Of a stretch of 13,026 nt of DNA, positions 12,732 to 13,026 are shown piece after piece (positions within the stretch are counted from its first letter, which is position 1; each line of letters starts with the position of its first letter). The position numbers were made by a program, and so were the translations under genes. The stretch lies in the NCBI GenBank assembly GCA_046728975.1, contig JBKPFU010000077.1, positions 1 through 13,026 on the forward strand. Reading direction: 5' to 3'. Under the pieces are notes generated by a model. It was not told where the DNA came from. It saw nothing but the letters and a program-made list of their open reading frames with translations, and made no database searches. This DNA is from JBKPFU01 sp046728975. GTDB taxonomy: Bacteria; Actinomycetota; Thermoleophilia; Gaiellales; Gaiellaceae.

Positions 12732-13026
12732 TTACTTGGAGTAGAGCTCGACGATGAGCTGCTCGGCGACGGGGGCGTCGATCTCCTCGCGCTCGGGCTG
12801 CTTCAGAACTTTTCCGCTCAAGCCGTCGTGGTCGGCCTGGAGCCACGGCGGCACGGCGGCGGTCAGGTCGGTGGCATCGCGAACGACCTGCTCCGCAGAG
12901 CTTCCCTGGCGAAGCGCAACCGACTCATCCGGGCGCACCTGATAGCTGGGGATGTTCACGCGCCGTCCGTTGACGGTGAAGTGACCATGCCGGACGAGCT
13001 GGCGCGCCTGCGCGCGCGACGCCGCG
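12732..13026 (-). CDS. rpsD: 30S ribosomal protein S4, C-terminal part
   Basis: About 97 C-terminal residues are inside the window; the gene continues past 13026. The visible part includes the S4 RNA-binding fold (RQLVRHGHFTVNGRRVNIPSY) and the C-terminus ending PVAEQLIVELYSK. S4 is an early-assembling 16S rRNA binder and in many bacteria represses its own operon. It is followed after 20 bases by rpoA, the standard order. Confidence 0.96.
   Translation of the reverse strand, partial: AASRAQARQLVRHGHFTVNGRRVNIPSYQVRPDESVALRQGSSAEQVVRDATDLTAAVPPWLQADHDGLSGKVLKQPEREEIDAPVAEQLIVELYSK

Noticed and set aside
11773..12744. 323-codon open frame opposite rpoA
   Set aside because: Antisense shadow caused by high G+C; composition is Asp/Arg/Leu-rich and unlike any family.
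12712..12846. 45-residue N-terminal extension of rpoA
   Set aside because: It overlaps the rpsD coding end in another frame and is not RpoA-like; MATRTSTMEFQVPK is the normal N-terminus.

Overview
The window is G+C-rich chromosomal DNA from what looks like a high-GC Gram-positive actinobacterium, possibly class Thermoleophilia. That placement is inferred from codon use, GTG starts, coiled-coil NlpC/P60 and 3D-domain wall hydrolases, a DUF6636-like secreted protein and an rpsD-rpoA-rplQ cluster. There is no 16S gene or other decisive marker. No tRNA, rRNA, CRISPR array, intact mobile element or replication origin was seen.

Layout. 1-238: no assignable gene. 239-721 (+): secreted cupin, followed by a strong hairpin. 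722-1042: about 320 bases without a gene. 1043-1246 (+): 67-residue Met/His-rich two-helix membrane protein. 1305-2105 (-): membrane-anchored protein with two cytochrome c domains, the first with a broken heme motif. 2245-3420 (-) and 3557-4561 (+): divergent pair of exported wall hydrolases that share a homologous coiled-coil N-terminal half but end in different catalytic domains (NlpC/P60 and 3D). 4602-5282 (+): NarL/FixJ response regulator, followed by a long perfect inverted repeat and then a second copy of the last 17 codons plus stop, differing only at synonymous positions. 5404-5727 (-): small coiled-coil protein of unknown role. 5871-7082 (+): PBP4-type D-Ala-D-Ala carboxypeptidase, overlapping the end of convergent ligA (7068-9077, -). 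9113-9523 (+): small secreted six-cysteine protein. 9694-10410 (-): truA. 10488-10964 (+): VIT1/MbfA-type membrane protein. 10961-11275 (-): NfeD-like protein. 11288-13026 (-): rplQ, rpoA and the 3' part of rpsD.

How it fits together. The right side is the ribosomal protein/RNA polymerase alpha operon reading leftward. Its usual follower truA is separated from rplQ by nfeD and by an oppositely oriented iron-transporter-like gene. The centre is rich in cell-wall enzymes (NlpC/P60, 3D, DacB). The left end carries redox or metal-handling candidates (cupin, Met/His-rich membrane peptide, cytochrome c). Several genes have a -10-like hexamer only 6-9 bases before the start codon, which suggests frequent leaderless transcription. 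The most unusual points are the synonymous duplicate of the regulator's 3' end, the shared-scaffold hydrolase pair, the single-cysteine heme motif, and two 18-base palindromes between truA and the VIT1-like gene.
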